From assembly GCA_038141705.1 (NCBI GenBank), contig JAYQIQ010000001.1, forward strand, positions 1 to 64,000: a DNA stretch of 64,000 nt. Reading direction: 5' to 3'. Each line of letters opens with the position of its first letter. The stretch's first letter is position 1. This stretch comes from Eutrophomonas brisbanensis. Lineage in GTDB: Bacteria; Pseudomonadota; Gammaproteobacteria; Burkholderiales; Eutrophovitaceae. Both the position numbers and the translations under genes were made by a program. The notes under the pieces are model-generated. The model did no database searches. It saw only the letters and a program-made list of their open reading frames with translations, and was not told where the DNA came from. Shown piece by piece: positions 10,801-20,865 of the stretch.

Positions 10801-11362
10801 TATTTGGACTCGCAGGCGGAGGATTTAATTGAGGCGGTCGCGACACTCGAGTCTGCAATCAAGCAAATGGACAAGGAAACGCGCGAGCGTTTGCAGGAGA
10901 CGTTCGACAAGGTTAACGTTAAGTTCTCAGAGATGTTCCCCGCCCTCTTTTTGGAGGAGGAGAGGCCAAGCTAGAATTAACAGGGGAAGAAATTCTTGAT
11001 GCTGGAATTAATGTTACAGCCCGCCCACCTGGGAAGAGGAATTCTTCGATTCAACTGTTGTCTGGTGGAGAGAAAGCTCTTACCGCCTTGTCGTTGGTGT
11101 TTGCGCTATTTCAACTAAACCCCGCTCCATTCTGTCTTCTCGATGAGGTTGATGCTCCTTTGGATGACAACAATACCACTAGATACTGTGAACTTGTTAA
11201 AAAATGTCGACTGCTACTCAATTCCTCTTTATTACCCATAATAAAATTACAATGGAATTGGCAGAGCAATTGGTTGGCGTGACTATGCAGGAAAAAGGCG
11301 TCTCAAGAGTCGTTGCCGTCGATATAGATGAGGCGGTCCGGCTGAAGGAATTAGCAGCCTAG
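7840..11362 (+). CDS. smc: Chromosome segregation ATPase SMC, frameshifted near C-terminus
   Basis: SMC condensin ATPase, which organises and segregates chromosomes with ScpA and ScpB. N-terminal GPNGCGKSN is the Walker A. Two long coiled-coil arms flank a hinge at about residues 500-650. The C-terminal half-ATPase has the signature LSGGEKALTALSLVFALF and Walker B FCLLDEVDAPLDD. Two breaks are seen. One is in the T5/GGAGGAGG region at about 10950, where the conserved LFGGGEA should be read. The other is one A short in AAAAAA at about 11199-11204, after which the ending FITHNK..MELAEQLVGVTMQEKGVS is restored. Total is about 1,170 residues. The start is TTG at 7840. First gene of smc-zipA-ligA. 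Confidence 0.95.
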
Positions 11363-11399
11363 AGTTGATTGATGCTAAAAAACGTTGATTGGAAAGACG

Positions 11400-12531
11400 A
11401 TGAGTGATCTTCAAAAAATGTTACTTGTTATTGGCGCTGCAATCATTCTCTCGGTGCTCGCTTTTAATTGGTTTCAGGAGAGGCGTCATAAAAAACATAT
11501 CGAAAAGAAAATTGCCCAAAATACGAATGACCCGCTCATGCAGGAGATTAGCGAAGCTTTTGAAATTAACGAAGATGTGCGAATTCAAGATTCGAGCGAG
11601 CAAGAAATCGATTTAACGAATTTTGATTCAAACACACAAGCTGATTTGGAGCCAGCAAGCGATCTTTCTTCGGATTTCATCGGTGAATCTGACTTAGAGG
11701 CGCCGATAGATCTTGATTTTTTGGACGACAAGATCTCGTTCTCAATGGATTTAGTAAGCCAGGAGGGGATATGCGTCAGTTCAACAGGAAAGCTACAAGA
11801 AGTCATAGCGGCGATCCCGAAGAGAGTTCAGATCCTTGGTGGCAATCGAAAGCAAAAAGAGTTCACGATAGTATCTAACCCCGACTCTGTTTTTGAACGT
11901 TTAAGAATTCGTATACAGCTAACGGACAGAAATGGACCGTTAGACTAGCGACCAAATTCAGCAAATTGTTTCAGATGTGTACGCGGAAAGTGTTCCCACC
12001 GGCGCAATCTGCTCGCAAGTTGATATCGTGCTTGAGTCTCAAAGGGCAATTGACATCAAAAAATTCTCGGATGAGGTCGATTTGTTATTTGGGTTGACGA
12101 TAGAGCGCGCGCGCGGACAAGCGTTGCCCGGTGAACATATCCTGGGATTAGCGAAAACGCTTGGAATGTCACTGAAAAGAAATGGTGTTTTTACTCTACG
12201 GGATAGTGACGGCTCAGAGTTATTTACCCTTGAGAATCGGGATAGTTCGCCGTTTGTCGAATCGGAAATGTCTCAGCAGGCGATTTCCGGAATCACGTTC
12301 TTACTTGATGTAACAACGGTCAAAGAGGGCATTAAAACTTTTAATAAGATGGCCGGCGTGGCTAAGCAATTCGCAGATGCGTTAAATGCATCTATTTGTG
12401 ATGACAATAGCGAGATAGTTACTGACTCAGGATTTGATGTGATACGGGCTCAGTTGACGAAAATTTACAATACAATGGAAGAATTGGAAATTCCCTCCGG
12501 ATCAATCGTTGCCAGACAATTGTTCTCTTAA
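11400..12531 (+). CDS. zipA: Cell division protein ZipA, frameshifted
   Basis: ZipA anchors FtsZ to the inner membrane and is restricted to gammaproteobacteria. The N-terminus has one membrane helix (MLLVIGAAIILSVLAFNWF) followed by a basic patch (ERRHKKHIEKK). A long acidic linker rich in Asp, Glu and Ser follows, then the C-terminal FtsZ-binding domain, where GMSLKRNGVFTLRD..SELFTLEN and ISGITFLLDV align with the family. The frame shifts at about 11944-11950; dropping one base continues into SDQIQQIV. Rebuilt length is about 375 residues, longer than E. coli ZipA (328), mostly in the linker. The ATG at 11400 follows GGAAAG. Synteny with smc and ligA supports the call. Confidence 0.88.
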
Positions 12532-12533
12532 TC

Positions 12534-14548
12534 GTGGCGTTGAAAAAAGCCGAACAGCGTATTAATGAGCTTCGTGCTCAGATAGAAGAAGCCAACCGGC
12601 ATTATTACGAGCTGGACGACCCTATACTGTTGGACTCCGAGTACGATCGACTATTTCGCGAGCTTAACGCCTTAGAGGAGGAATTCCCTAATCTCAAAAG
12701 TGATCTTTCCCCGTCGAATCTTGTGGGTGGGAAAGCTTTACAAGCGTTCGCGGCTGTCACGCATCGGACTCCTATGCTTTCGCTCAACAACGCCCTGAAT
12801 GAGGAGGCGACTAGATCATTCGATACGAAAATGAAGGAACTCTTATCTGAGGATAAAGAGCTAACGTACTACGCAGAACCAAAATTCGATGGACTCGCGG
12901 TAAGTCTTATTTACCGTGATGGTAATTTTATTCTCGCAGCGACACGGGGAGACGGCACCACCGGCGAGAATATTACCGAGAATGCTAGAACGATTAAGTC
13001 TATTCCTACGACCCTTAAAACTAATCTCAGCGGAGAGTTAGAGGTGCGTGGAGAGGTATTGATGCTCAAAGAAGATTTCATTTCCTTGAATAAGGCGCAA
13101 GAAAAAGTGGGTGCAAAATTATTCGCAAATCCACGAAATGCAGCTGCAGGCTCCCTCCGGCAGTTAGACTTCAAAATAACAGCCGGGCGGCGATTGACAT
13201 TTTTCCCCTATGGAATATTTTTGCCGGAGAATTTGCAGTCGACTATCACCACTCAGTCAGATATTGCTCAACTACTTATGGATTTAGGATTTGCCGTCGC
13301 TGAGGATAGATCAACAGTAGTTGGGTTTGAGGGTATAAAACAGTTTTATGATGAGTTATCCCAAAAGCGATCGGGACTTCCTTTTGAGATAGATGGGATA
13401 GTTTTCAAACTCAATGAGCTCCAGCAACAGTCGCAGGTTGGCTACGTTTCAAGAGCGCCTCGGTATGCGATTGCCTATAAATTTCCGCCTGAAGAGGAGT
13501 TAACGCGAGTTCTCAGTATCGACGTTCAGGTTGGAAGAACAGGGTCGTTAACACCTGTTGCGAGACTTGAGCCAGTTAGAGTCGGTGGGGTTATTGTGAC
13601 CAATGCGACGTTACATAATTTGGATGAGATAGCGAGGAAGGATATTCAAATAGGCGACTATTGTGTGGTTCGCAGGGCTGGAGATGTAATTCCTGAGGTC
13701 GTTAGATCCATTAAGGAGCGTCGACGAAATACAAAACTCTTCGAAATGCCATCGGTTTGCCCTATTTGCTCTGCAACGGTTATCAAGGAAGAGGGAGAGG
13801 CTGTCTATCGTTGCTCCGGGGGGCAGCGATGTTTGGCTCAAAGGTCTCAAGCGATATGGCATTACTGCTCTAGAAAAGCCATGAATATCGATGGCATGGG
13901 AGACAAGCTTATCGATCAATTGATTTCAGTTGGATTAGTTAACGATATTGGAGATCTTTATTCCTTAGAAATTTCTGATCTTTCCGATTTGGATCGAATG
14001 GGAAAAAATCCGCCGAAAATATTATTCGATCAATCAATGGAAGTAAAAAAACTTCTTTGCCAAGATTTTTGTATGGACTTGGCATTCGAAACGTAGGCGA
14101 ACAAACTGCTAAAGATTTAGCGAATCATTTTAATTCACTGGATGAGCTAATCGACGCGACTGAGGAGGATCTTTTGGAAGTTCCAGATGTCGGCCCAATC
14201 GTTGCAAAAAATATAACGGAGTATTTTTCGGATACTTTTAATAGAGATATTGTGCGTAATCTCATCAAGGCTGGTGTTCATTGGGAGCAAGCACGCAAAT
14301 CGGAAAATGAGGCCTTAAATGGCTTAAAATTTGTCATAACAGGTACGCTTTCTAATTTTTCTCGAGAGGAAGCGAAGGAGCGTATAGAACGTTTGGGCGG
14401 GAAAGTGGTGGCGAGCGTTTCAAAAGCGACTGATTATGTCGTGGTTGGAGAAAGCGCCGGTTCAAAATTGGAAAAGGCTGAGGGCCTGGGATTGGCGATA
14501 TTATTTGAGCCAGAGTTCATGGAGTTTTTAAAGAAGCATGACAATTGA
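12534..14548 (+). CDS. ligA: NAD-dependent DNA ligase LigA, one frameshift
   Basis: Seals nicks during replication and repair, using NAD+ to adenylate the active-site Lys in PKFDGLAVSL (near residue 120). Also visible: the N-terminal HYYELDDP motif, TRGDGTTGENITEN, GLPFEIDGIVFK, a four-Cys zinc finger (CPIC..CSGG..C), helix-hairpin-helix repeats and a C-terminal BRCT domain (KFVITGTLSNFSREEA). One A is missing from the A6 run near 14003-14008. Restoring it reads GKKSAENIIRSINGSKKTSL into PRFLYGLGIRNVGE. The rebuilt length, about 671 residues, equals E. coli LigA. GTG start at 12534, two bases after the zipA stop. Confidence 0.96.
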
Positions 14549-15415
14549 AAAGAAAATTGAAACGGCCGTGTTCCCAGTCGCAGGTCTTGGAACACGATTC
14601 CTTCCTGCCACCAAAGCCACCCCCAAGGAGATGCTGCCGGTCGTCGACAAGCCCTTAATCCAGTATGCAGTTGAAGAGGCCGCGAGAGCTGGGATTCGTA
14701 GAATGGTATTTGTGACTGGCCGCAATAAACGGGCAATTGAGGATCATTTCGATCGAGCTTACGAGCTTGAGACGGAGTTACAAAAGGATGGAAAGACTAA
14801 ACTTTTGAGGATACTTGATGACATAGCTTCGAATGAAATTGATTTTATATTTGTTCGTCAACCTCATGCGCTTGGACTGGGGCATGCGGTGTTATGCGCA
14901 CAACCAGTTGTCAGAGAAGAGCCATTTGCTGTTTTATTGGCAGATGATTTAATCCATCCAGACCACGAGGCTCTTTCTCAACTTATTTCGGTAGCTCAAC
15001 AGACGCAGCGCTCTGTCCTGGCAGTCGAGGAGATTGAGCCGAAAGAATCTGTTCGATACGGAATAGTCGGTATAGATGAACCGATGAGGTCTTCAGCGAA
15101 GATTACTTCCATAGTAGAGAAACCTGCACCCGAAGATGCACCTTCAAATCTGGCGGTCGTCGGTAGATATGTCTTGTCTCATGAAATCTTTGATATTTTG
15201 AGCAAAACAAAATCTGGAGCTGGAAACGAGATTCAGCTAACTGATGCTATCGCTGAGCTCGCCTCAGGTTCAGGGGTTTTTGCCTCTCGGTTTTATGGTG
15301 AGCGATACGACTGTGGAGGAAGTTGGGTTACCTTAAGGCGAATATTGACTTTGGGCTAAGAGATGAAAGTCTGAAAAAAGATTTGTCCGCGTTTTTAAAA
15401 ACACGATGTGACTGA
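14538..15415 (+). CDS. galU: UTP-glucose-1-phosphate uridylyltransferase, frameshifted near C-terminus
   Basis: Makes UDP-glucose for surface polysaccharides. The nucleotidyltransferase signature GLGTRFLPATKATPKEMLP and VDKPLIQYAVEEA are near the N-terminus; LADDLIHP, VEKPAPEDAPS and GNEIQLTDAI follow. The frame is lost at about 15318-15322. With one added base, the tail reads KLGYLKANIDFGL-RDESLKKDL and stops at 15415, which is the normal GalU ending. Length is about 291 residues. The ATG overlaps the ligA stop by 11 bases, and hpt starts 2 bases after the corrected stop. Confidence 0.95.
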
Positions 15416-15417
15416 TT

Positions 15418-15987
15418 ATGACACTTGCGACCACAAGAAAATTGGACGTTTTAGATTCCTCTGAAGAGCGCATCACCAAGGAGGAAATTCAGTTAGAGGT
15501 CAAACGAGTCTCCTCAGAAATCGAAGTTTCAATTGGAAATACCAACCCGGTTTTGCTGGGCATCATGAACGGTGCTCTAAGATTTTGTGCTGCCTTGATC
15601 GATGGACTCCCATTTAAATTGGAGTATGACTCGTTTCATATCAGTCGTTACAGAGGAGGTATGGCGGGTGGAGATATTAAATACCTAAACTACCCAAAAG
15701 TAAGCGTGAAGGGAAGAACCGTATTGGTTATTGACGACATTCTGGATCAAGGAAAAACATTGGAAGCTGCTACCCAGTGGGCAAAAAAAAATGGCGCATC
15801 AAATGTACTAACCGCGGTACTAATAAATAAGAAAATTAATAATAGTGGACGGAGAATAAAACCAGATTTTTGTTGTTTTGAGATTCAAGACGAGTTCATA
15901 TTTGGGTTTGGAATGGATTTAGATGGGTACTGGCGCAATCTTGATTCTATTTATGTAATTACAAACCCTGCTAAATTTCTTCCGTAA
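15418..15987 (+). CDS. hpt: Hypoxanthine-guanine phosphoribosyltransferase
   Basis: Purine salvage enzyme joining hypoxanthine or guanine to PRPP. The PRPP-binding motif VLVIDDILDQGKTLEAA is at about residues 101-117, and GIMNGALRF is in the N-terminal part. The C-terminal FGFGMDLDGYWRNL contacts the base in this family. It is 189 residues, a normal length. Immediately downstream of galU and 19 bases before def. Confidence 0.9.
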   Translation: MTLATTRKLDVLDSSEERITKEEIQLEVKRVSSEIEVSIGNTNPVLLGIMNGALRFCAALIDGLPFKLEYDSFHISRYRGGMAGGDIKYLNYPKVSVKGRTVLVIDDILDQGKTLEAATQWAKKNGASNVLTAVLINKKINNSGRRIKPDFCCFEIQDEFIFGFGMDLDGYWRNLDSIYVITNPAKFLP

Positions 15988-16006
15988 AAAATATGGTGTT
16001 GCATAA

Positions 16007-16522
16007 ATGGCTGTGAGACCTGTACTGCGGATGGGAAATCCCCAACTTTTTAAGAAGTCGGAGCCGGTGGAGAAATTCAATTCGCCTGAACTAGACTCCC
16101 TCATTGTCGACTTGCAGGACACAATGAAAGCAATGCATGGCGCTGGAATTGCTGCCCCTCAAATCGGTTTCTTGCAGAGGGTGGTGATATTTGGATTCGA
16201 CTCAAATACGCGTTACCCCAATGAAGATGCGGTGCCATTTACCGTCTTAGTCAATCCGCAAATAGAATTTTTAACGGATATGAAAATAGATGGGTTAGAG
16301 GGCTGTTTGTCTGTACCAGGGATGCGTGGTGTGGTGCCAAGATGTCAGGAAATTCGATACACTGGCTTTGATCAGTATGGAAATCCTATTGACCGAACGG
16401 TCAGTGACTTTCATGCGCGCGTGGTTCAGCATGAGTGTGACCATCTCGACGGAATTTTATACCCAATGAGAATCGAAGATTTCAAGTCGTTTGGATTTGT
16501 TGAAGACTTGAGCCTCGGATAA
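16007..16522 (+). CDS. def: Peptide deformylase
   Basis: Removes the formyl group from nascent N-terminal fMet, a metal enzyme acting at the ribosome. All three PDF motifs are present: GIAAPQIG (motif 1), EGCLSVPG (motif 2, metal Cys) and QHECDHLDG (motif 3, two metal His and catalytic Glu). Complete at 171 residues. It converges directly on glnD, with no bases between the stop codons. Methionine aminopeptidase, the next enzyme in the same pathway, is also close, at 19.1-19.9 kb. Confidence 0.96.
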   Translation: MAVRPVLRMGNPQLFKKSEPVEKFNSPELDSLIVDLQDTMKAMHGAGIAAPQIGFLQRVVIFGFDSNTRYPNEDAVPFTVLVNPQIEFLTDMKIDGLEGCLSVPGMRGVVPRCQEIRYTGFDQYGNPIDRTVSDFHARVVQHECDHLDGILYPMRIEDFKSFGFVEDLSLG

Positions 16523-19109
16523 CTAAATTTCCACTGCGTCTTTCAGAGCAGTCTGTAGAGATATTAGGGAATTTTCGTTCGCTAAAGCATCACCCTCGAT
16601 CAAGAACGAGTCCTCAGCTCGCTCTCCTAGTGTATTGATTTTTGCATTTAAAACATTGATCGAAAAAGACGATAACACCCGCGATATTTGATACAACAGA
16701 CCAGGCTGGTCAGCACAGGTGATGCTCAAGTAGTGAAACTTATTATGCTCGTCAGGTCGTACGGTTATCGTAGGCGAAATTGGGAAAAATTTGAGCCGTC
16801 TGCTTAACCGTGAAGTTGAAGGAGGAGGGAGCTCCTTTAGGGCCATAAATAGCGGTAACTCATGCTCAACGTAGCGAATAATGTCTCGGTAATCAATATC
16901 TATCGGGTTCGTTGTGAGAATTTGGAAAGTATCTAAAAAATAGTTTTGGTTGGTCGTAAATAGCTTCGCTTCTACGACGCTAAATTGTGTTTGATCGAAA
17001 AACCCACAAATCTTTTCAAAAGTTCTAGGAGCGTCAGCCCCATATACCATGACTTGCAATCCTTCGCCAATCGGAGAGAGTCGGGTTTTAACAATTACAT
17101 CCTTAGCAAGAACACGATAATTTAATACGCGGGCATGCCACACAACCTCGGACTCATCATGCCTGATAAAGTAGCTATCATTAAACGACTTCCAGAGGGT
17201 CAAGTGGGCGTTCTTTGGAATTGCGTATGCCAGAAGGCGTACTTCCGCGTTTTGTTTTTTTGCCTCAACAGAACTATTGCTCGAATCAGTCGAATCCTCT
17301 AGGCGAGCGAGCGTTAGATGAAACAAATCTTCAAGTAATTTTGCTTTCCAAGCATTCCAAATTTTAGGGCTTGTTCCTCTAATATCCGCAACAGTCAGAA
17401 TGTATAGCGCAATTAGTCTGCGCTTGTTTTGAACAATGTTAGCGAATTCATCAATAACCGCGGGGTCTGATATGTCCTTTTTTTGTGCGACAGTAGACAT
17501 ATAGAGATGCTCTCTACCAACCAAACTACTAGATTAGTGTCTGATTTAGTTAATCCGTGTCGATCACAAAAATCCTCAGCATCACGCATTCCGTCTATCG
17601 AGTGATCACCACCTCTTCCCTTTGCGATGTCATGGTATAAACCCGCAATGTAAATAAGTTCTGGTTTATCGAATGCTGAAATTAACTTGCTGCAAAGTGG
17701 ATACTCGTGAGACATTTCTGGCACAGCGAATCTTCTGAGATTTCGGACCACCATCAAGATATGGTCGTCTACCGTGTACACATGAAATAAATCATGCTGC
17801 ATCTGTCCGGAAATATGGCCGAACTCAGGAAGGTAGCGACCTAATATTTCATACTGATGCATCCAGCGCAAAATATGCGTTAAGCCAACCCCATTTTAAA
17901 AAAATTTATAAACGTCGTTTTGTTAGTGGTGTTTTGGCGAAACTCTTCTGTAATTAAACGTTTAGCATGCCAAAGCGCTCTTAGAGTTGGAGTGGATACT
18001 CCATTCAAGTTTTGATTTGATTGCAATGTCGAAAACAAGGTGAGAATCGCTTCAGGGCTCTTTCGGAACGAGCAATACGGTTTTAGCTCAATAAACTCAT
18101 TTCTTGCTTGAAAGTACTCGTTGAGCTCTCTCGGATTGTCGTCTGACTCTCCAGAAATCAATGCAAGTATGTTTTGCTCGAGAAGTGTAGTGAGCAGATT
18201 CACCGATTTCGCGGATCGGTAAACGATCTGCATCAATTTCTCGCTCGCTCTTTTTCCCGATGAGGTTTTTAAACCAAGCGTTGCCGCGAGTTTATTTTGA
18301 TACTCGAAAAGGAGGCGATCCTCTTTCCGGTTAGCCGCTAGATGAAGTAGGACGCGAATTTGCGTCAGCGCACGTTCATGTTTCTCAATCTGTTTTGCTT
18401 CAGTCTGAGTTAAAACATTAGACTGCACGAGTTCCGACCAGTTATTACCAAGTTTGGCTGCGCTGGCAATCCATAGAATATTTTGAAGGTCGCGCAACCC
18501 GCCAGGGGATTCTTTAAGATTCGGCTCTAAATTTTGAAATGAATCGCTGTATCGATTGTGTCTGGATTTTCTCTCTGAAACTTTTTTCTCAGCAAATATT
18601 CGCGTATTTAAGTGATCCCGATAATTGTTTTGAAAGGATGAAAATAACGATCTGTTTCCACAAATTAGTCGAGATTCTAAGAGATTTGTTTGGATGCTAA
18701 CGTCGGCCAATGATTCCTTTACGCATTCATCGGAGTTTCTTACGCTATGGCCGACGTCCAGGCCAATATCCCAAAGAACGCTTACAAATTTCGTTATTTT
18801 TTCAGCCTGATTGTCGTCATCATGGGTGTTAACGAGGACCATGATATCGACGTCAGAAAACGGAAATAAGGCGGCCCGACCGTAACCGCCCACAGCAACG
18901 AGTGCCGCATCAGTATCTTTTAGGTGTACCGCCCAGATCTCACGCAATATTGCGTCGATGGAATCAGAAAACCGTTTGAGACGAGATAAGTAATTTGTTC
19001 TTCTATTGATATTTCCAAATGATCTATTTTTCTCATCCGAAACCCGATGTTTCCATTCCGTGAGTTCAGATTGTTTTCTATCGGCGATTGAAATTGCTGC
19101 GGGCATCAA
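16523..19109 (-). CDS. glnD: Bifunctional [protein-PII] uridylyltransferase GlnD, two frameshifts
   Basis: Nitrogen sensor that adds UMP to PII proteins when glutamine is low and removes it when glutamine is high. Order of domains: nucleotidyltransferase with VGGYGRAALFPFSDVDIMVL at about residues 70-95, the GlnD-type helical region, the HD hydrolase with LYHDIAKGRGGDHS, then two ACT domains (the last beginning ITCADQPGLLYQISRVLS), which sense glutamine. Single-base breaks lie at about 17880-17890 (before LTHILRWMHQYEILGRYLPE) and about 17520-17530 (between VVWLVE and EHLYMSTVAQKKD). Rebuilt size is about 860 residues, as expected. Its start overlaps the map stop by four bases, so the two are translationally coupled. 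Confidence 0.95.
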
Positions 19110-19906
19110 GTGTGGTGGTTTAGTGGCGACGCAGGAGCCCCAGCAGACGTGGTAAGGATCTCATAACCACTGTTTGTGACTAAGACTGTGTGTTCCCATT
19201 GCGCAGAGAGCATATGATCTTTGGTGACTACCGTCCATCCATCAGCGAGTTGACGAATCGCAGCCTTGCCTGCGTTAATCATGGGCTCTACGGTGAAAGT
19301 CATCCCAGCTTCAATTGTCATTCCGGTGCCAGCTCTCCCATAATGCAGTACCTGTGGCTCCTCGTGGAATTTTTTGCCAATTCCGTGACCGCAAAATTCT
19401 CTAACGACACTAAATCCGAATTTTTCCGCATACATTTGAATGCTCGCTCCAATGTCTCCTAGCTTAGCTCCCGGTTTTATCTGATCTATTCCTCTCCACA
19501 TACATTCGTAGGTAACTTCCGCAAGCCGCTTAGCTTGGATATTCGGCTCGCCGGCGAAGAACATGCGACTCGTGTCACCGTGGTAACCATTTTTTATCAC
19601 CGTAATATCGATATTCACAGCATCCCCATTTCTTAATTTTTTTGGACCTGGGATGCCATGACACACCACATGGTTCACCGAGGTGCATATAGATTTGGGA
19701 AAAGGGATGTATCCAGGCGGAGCGTAGTTTAACGGAGCTGGAATGCATTTTTGTTCTTCAACTATGAACGCATGACAAAGCTGATCGAGCTCCTCAGTAG
19801 TGACGCCAGGTTTAACGTGGGGCTCTATGAAATCGAGAACCTCCGATGCAAGTCGACCGGCAATTCGCATTCCCGCGATATCTTCTTCAGTTTTAATGGT
19901 TACCAT
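19106..19906 (-). CDS. map: Methionine aminopeptidase type I
   Basis: Removes N-terminal Met after deformylation; di-metal cytosolic peptidase. Metal ligands can be placed in NIDITVIKNGYHGDTSRM (two Asp), FCGHGIGKKFHEEPQ (His), TFTVEPMI (Glu) and AQWEHTVLVT (Glu). 266 residues, complete. It is the first gene of a two-gene minus-strand operon with glnD (ATGA overlap), an arrangement known from other gammaproteobacteria. The usual neighbour rpsB is not in the window. Confidence 0.96.
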   Translation of the reverse strand: MVTIKTEEDIAGMRIAGRLASEVLDFIEPHVKPGVTTEELDQLCHAFIVEEQKCIPAPLNYAPPGYIPFPKSICTSVNHVVCHGIPGPKKLRNGDAVNIDITVIKNGYHGDTSRMFFAGEPNIQAKRLAEVTYECMWRGIDQIKPGAKLGDIGASIQMYAEKFGFSVVREFCGHGIGKKFHEEPQVLHYGRAGTGMTIEAGMTFTVEPMINAGKAAIRQLADGWTVVTKDHMLSAQWEHTVLVTNSGYEILTTSAGAPASPLNHHT

Positions 19907-19973
19907 GTTTTTTTGGGAAATTCAGTTGAGGTCAAATGATACCATCTACATTCCCGTTTTCGGGTAACAAAAT

Positions 19974-20617
19974 CTAACGAGGGGAGGGTTTATAGGGTCG
20001 AACCTGCGCGAAAATGTGAGGCCCCGGGCGAAGAATTACATCTTTAGCTTTTTCATCTATCTCTTCCAGAGAAGGGATGTCCGCTAAGGCCCACGCCACA
20101 AGCTCTAGCAGCGCCTCCTCGTTTACCATAGGTTTCCATTTGAGGGTCGGTGAGGTGATGTGACAATGGTAGTAGCACGTTGACCCCTCTTTTGCTTCCC
20201 ATCGCCATCCAGATGCCGCATTGATTGCATAAATGGTCCCGGCGATATGTAAGGGGTGCCCTCATCGAGAAGCGCCGAATGAAGCATTTTCTGGGCGTCC
20301 TTCCAATTTCCTGAAGCTTGCTCGGCCTGAGCGGAGTAGATCACATGACTCTTTAGATATTCAGTCGGATGTGGAAACCCTTTGTGAGATAAGAGTTCGT
20401 GAGTTAAAAATTCCGTCTCGACGGTGGTGCCCTCAAGAGCTGTCCATGTGCTCCCATCGGAATCCCGATATTCAAGCGGTTTTAGTAATTTTATTTTGTG
20501 CGATTGCGAAAGCGAATCGCCATACTTCAGCTCCACAGACCCAACAAATTCACCAGCATGAATACCCTGAATTTTTGATAAATATATTGATAATAATAAT
20601 ATATAAAACAATCGCAT
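19974..20617 (-). CDS. Exported DUF1353-like protein, frameshifted
   Basis: N-terminal signal peptide (MRLFYILLLSIYLSKIQGIHA). The mature part begins GEFVGSVELKYG and has LEYRDSDGSTWTALEGTTV, which resembles the YxDxDGxxWxxPxG start of DUF1353 proteins. The later EYLKSHVIYSAQ..NWKDAQKMLHSALLDEG matches the spacing of that family's HD-containing helix. The usual DGASIP and HD residues appear replaced (VETEFLT, YSAQ). The frame seems to shift near 20145-20155. A third frame then stays open as LKWKPMVNEEALLELVAW to a stop at 19974, giving about 213 residues. The family call is from pattern only and function is unknown. Confidence 0.5.
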
Positions 20618-20761
20618 AGGTTAAACCATTAATGTATCAGTCTAATCACTTGTGTGCTAGTTTCGGATCTTATATTTGTAAAGCTCGCCAATATTACGAT
20701 CAATGCCTCATTAAGGGAAACTAAGGCGCGGCAGTAGTAAGCGCTGCGGCACAAAAAGTTT

Positions 20762-20789
20762 TTGACATGAAACATATTGCGCGTATTTT
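20762..20789 (+). promoter_or_regulatory. Possible sigma-70 promoter for the amidohydrolase gene
   Basis: TTGACA at 20762-20767, a 16-base spacer and TATTTT at 20784-20789. This predicts transcription from about 20796, giving a leader of about 70 bases before the ATG at 20866, which has a strong CAGGAGGAG ribosome site. Predicted by eye only. Confidence 0.45.
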
Positions 20790-20865
20790 GTGAGTTGTGA
20801 ACCTTGTCAGGGTTCGCTTTGTTAGCTAACAAAATAATTAGAGGTTTGTTTCACAGGAGGAGTTT

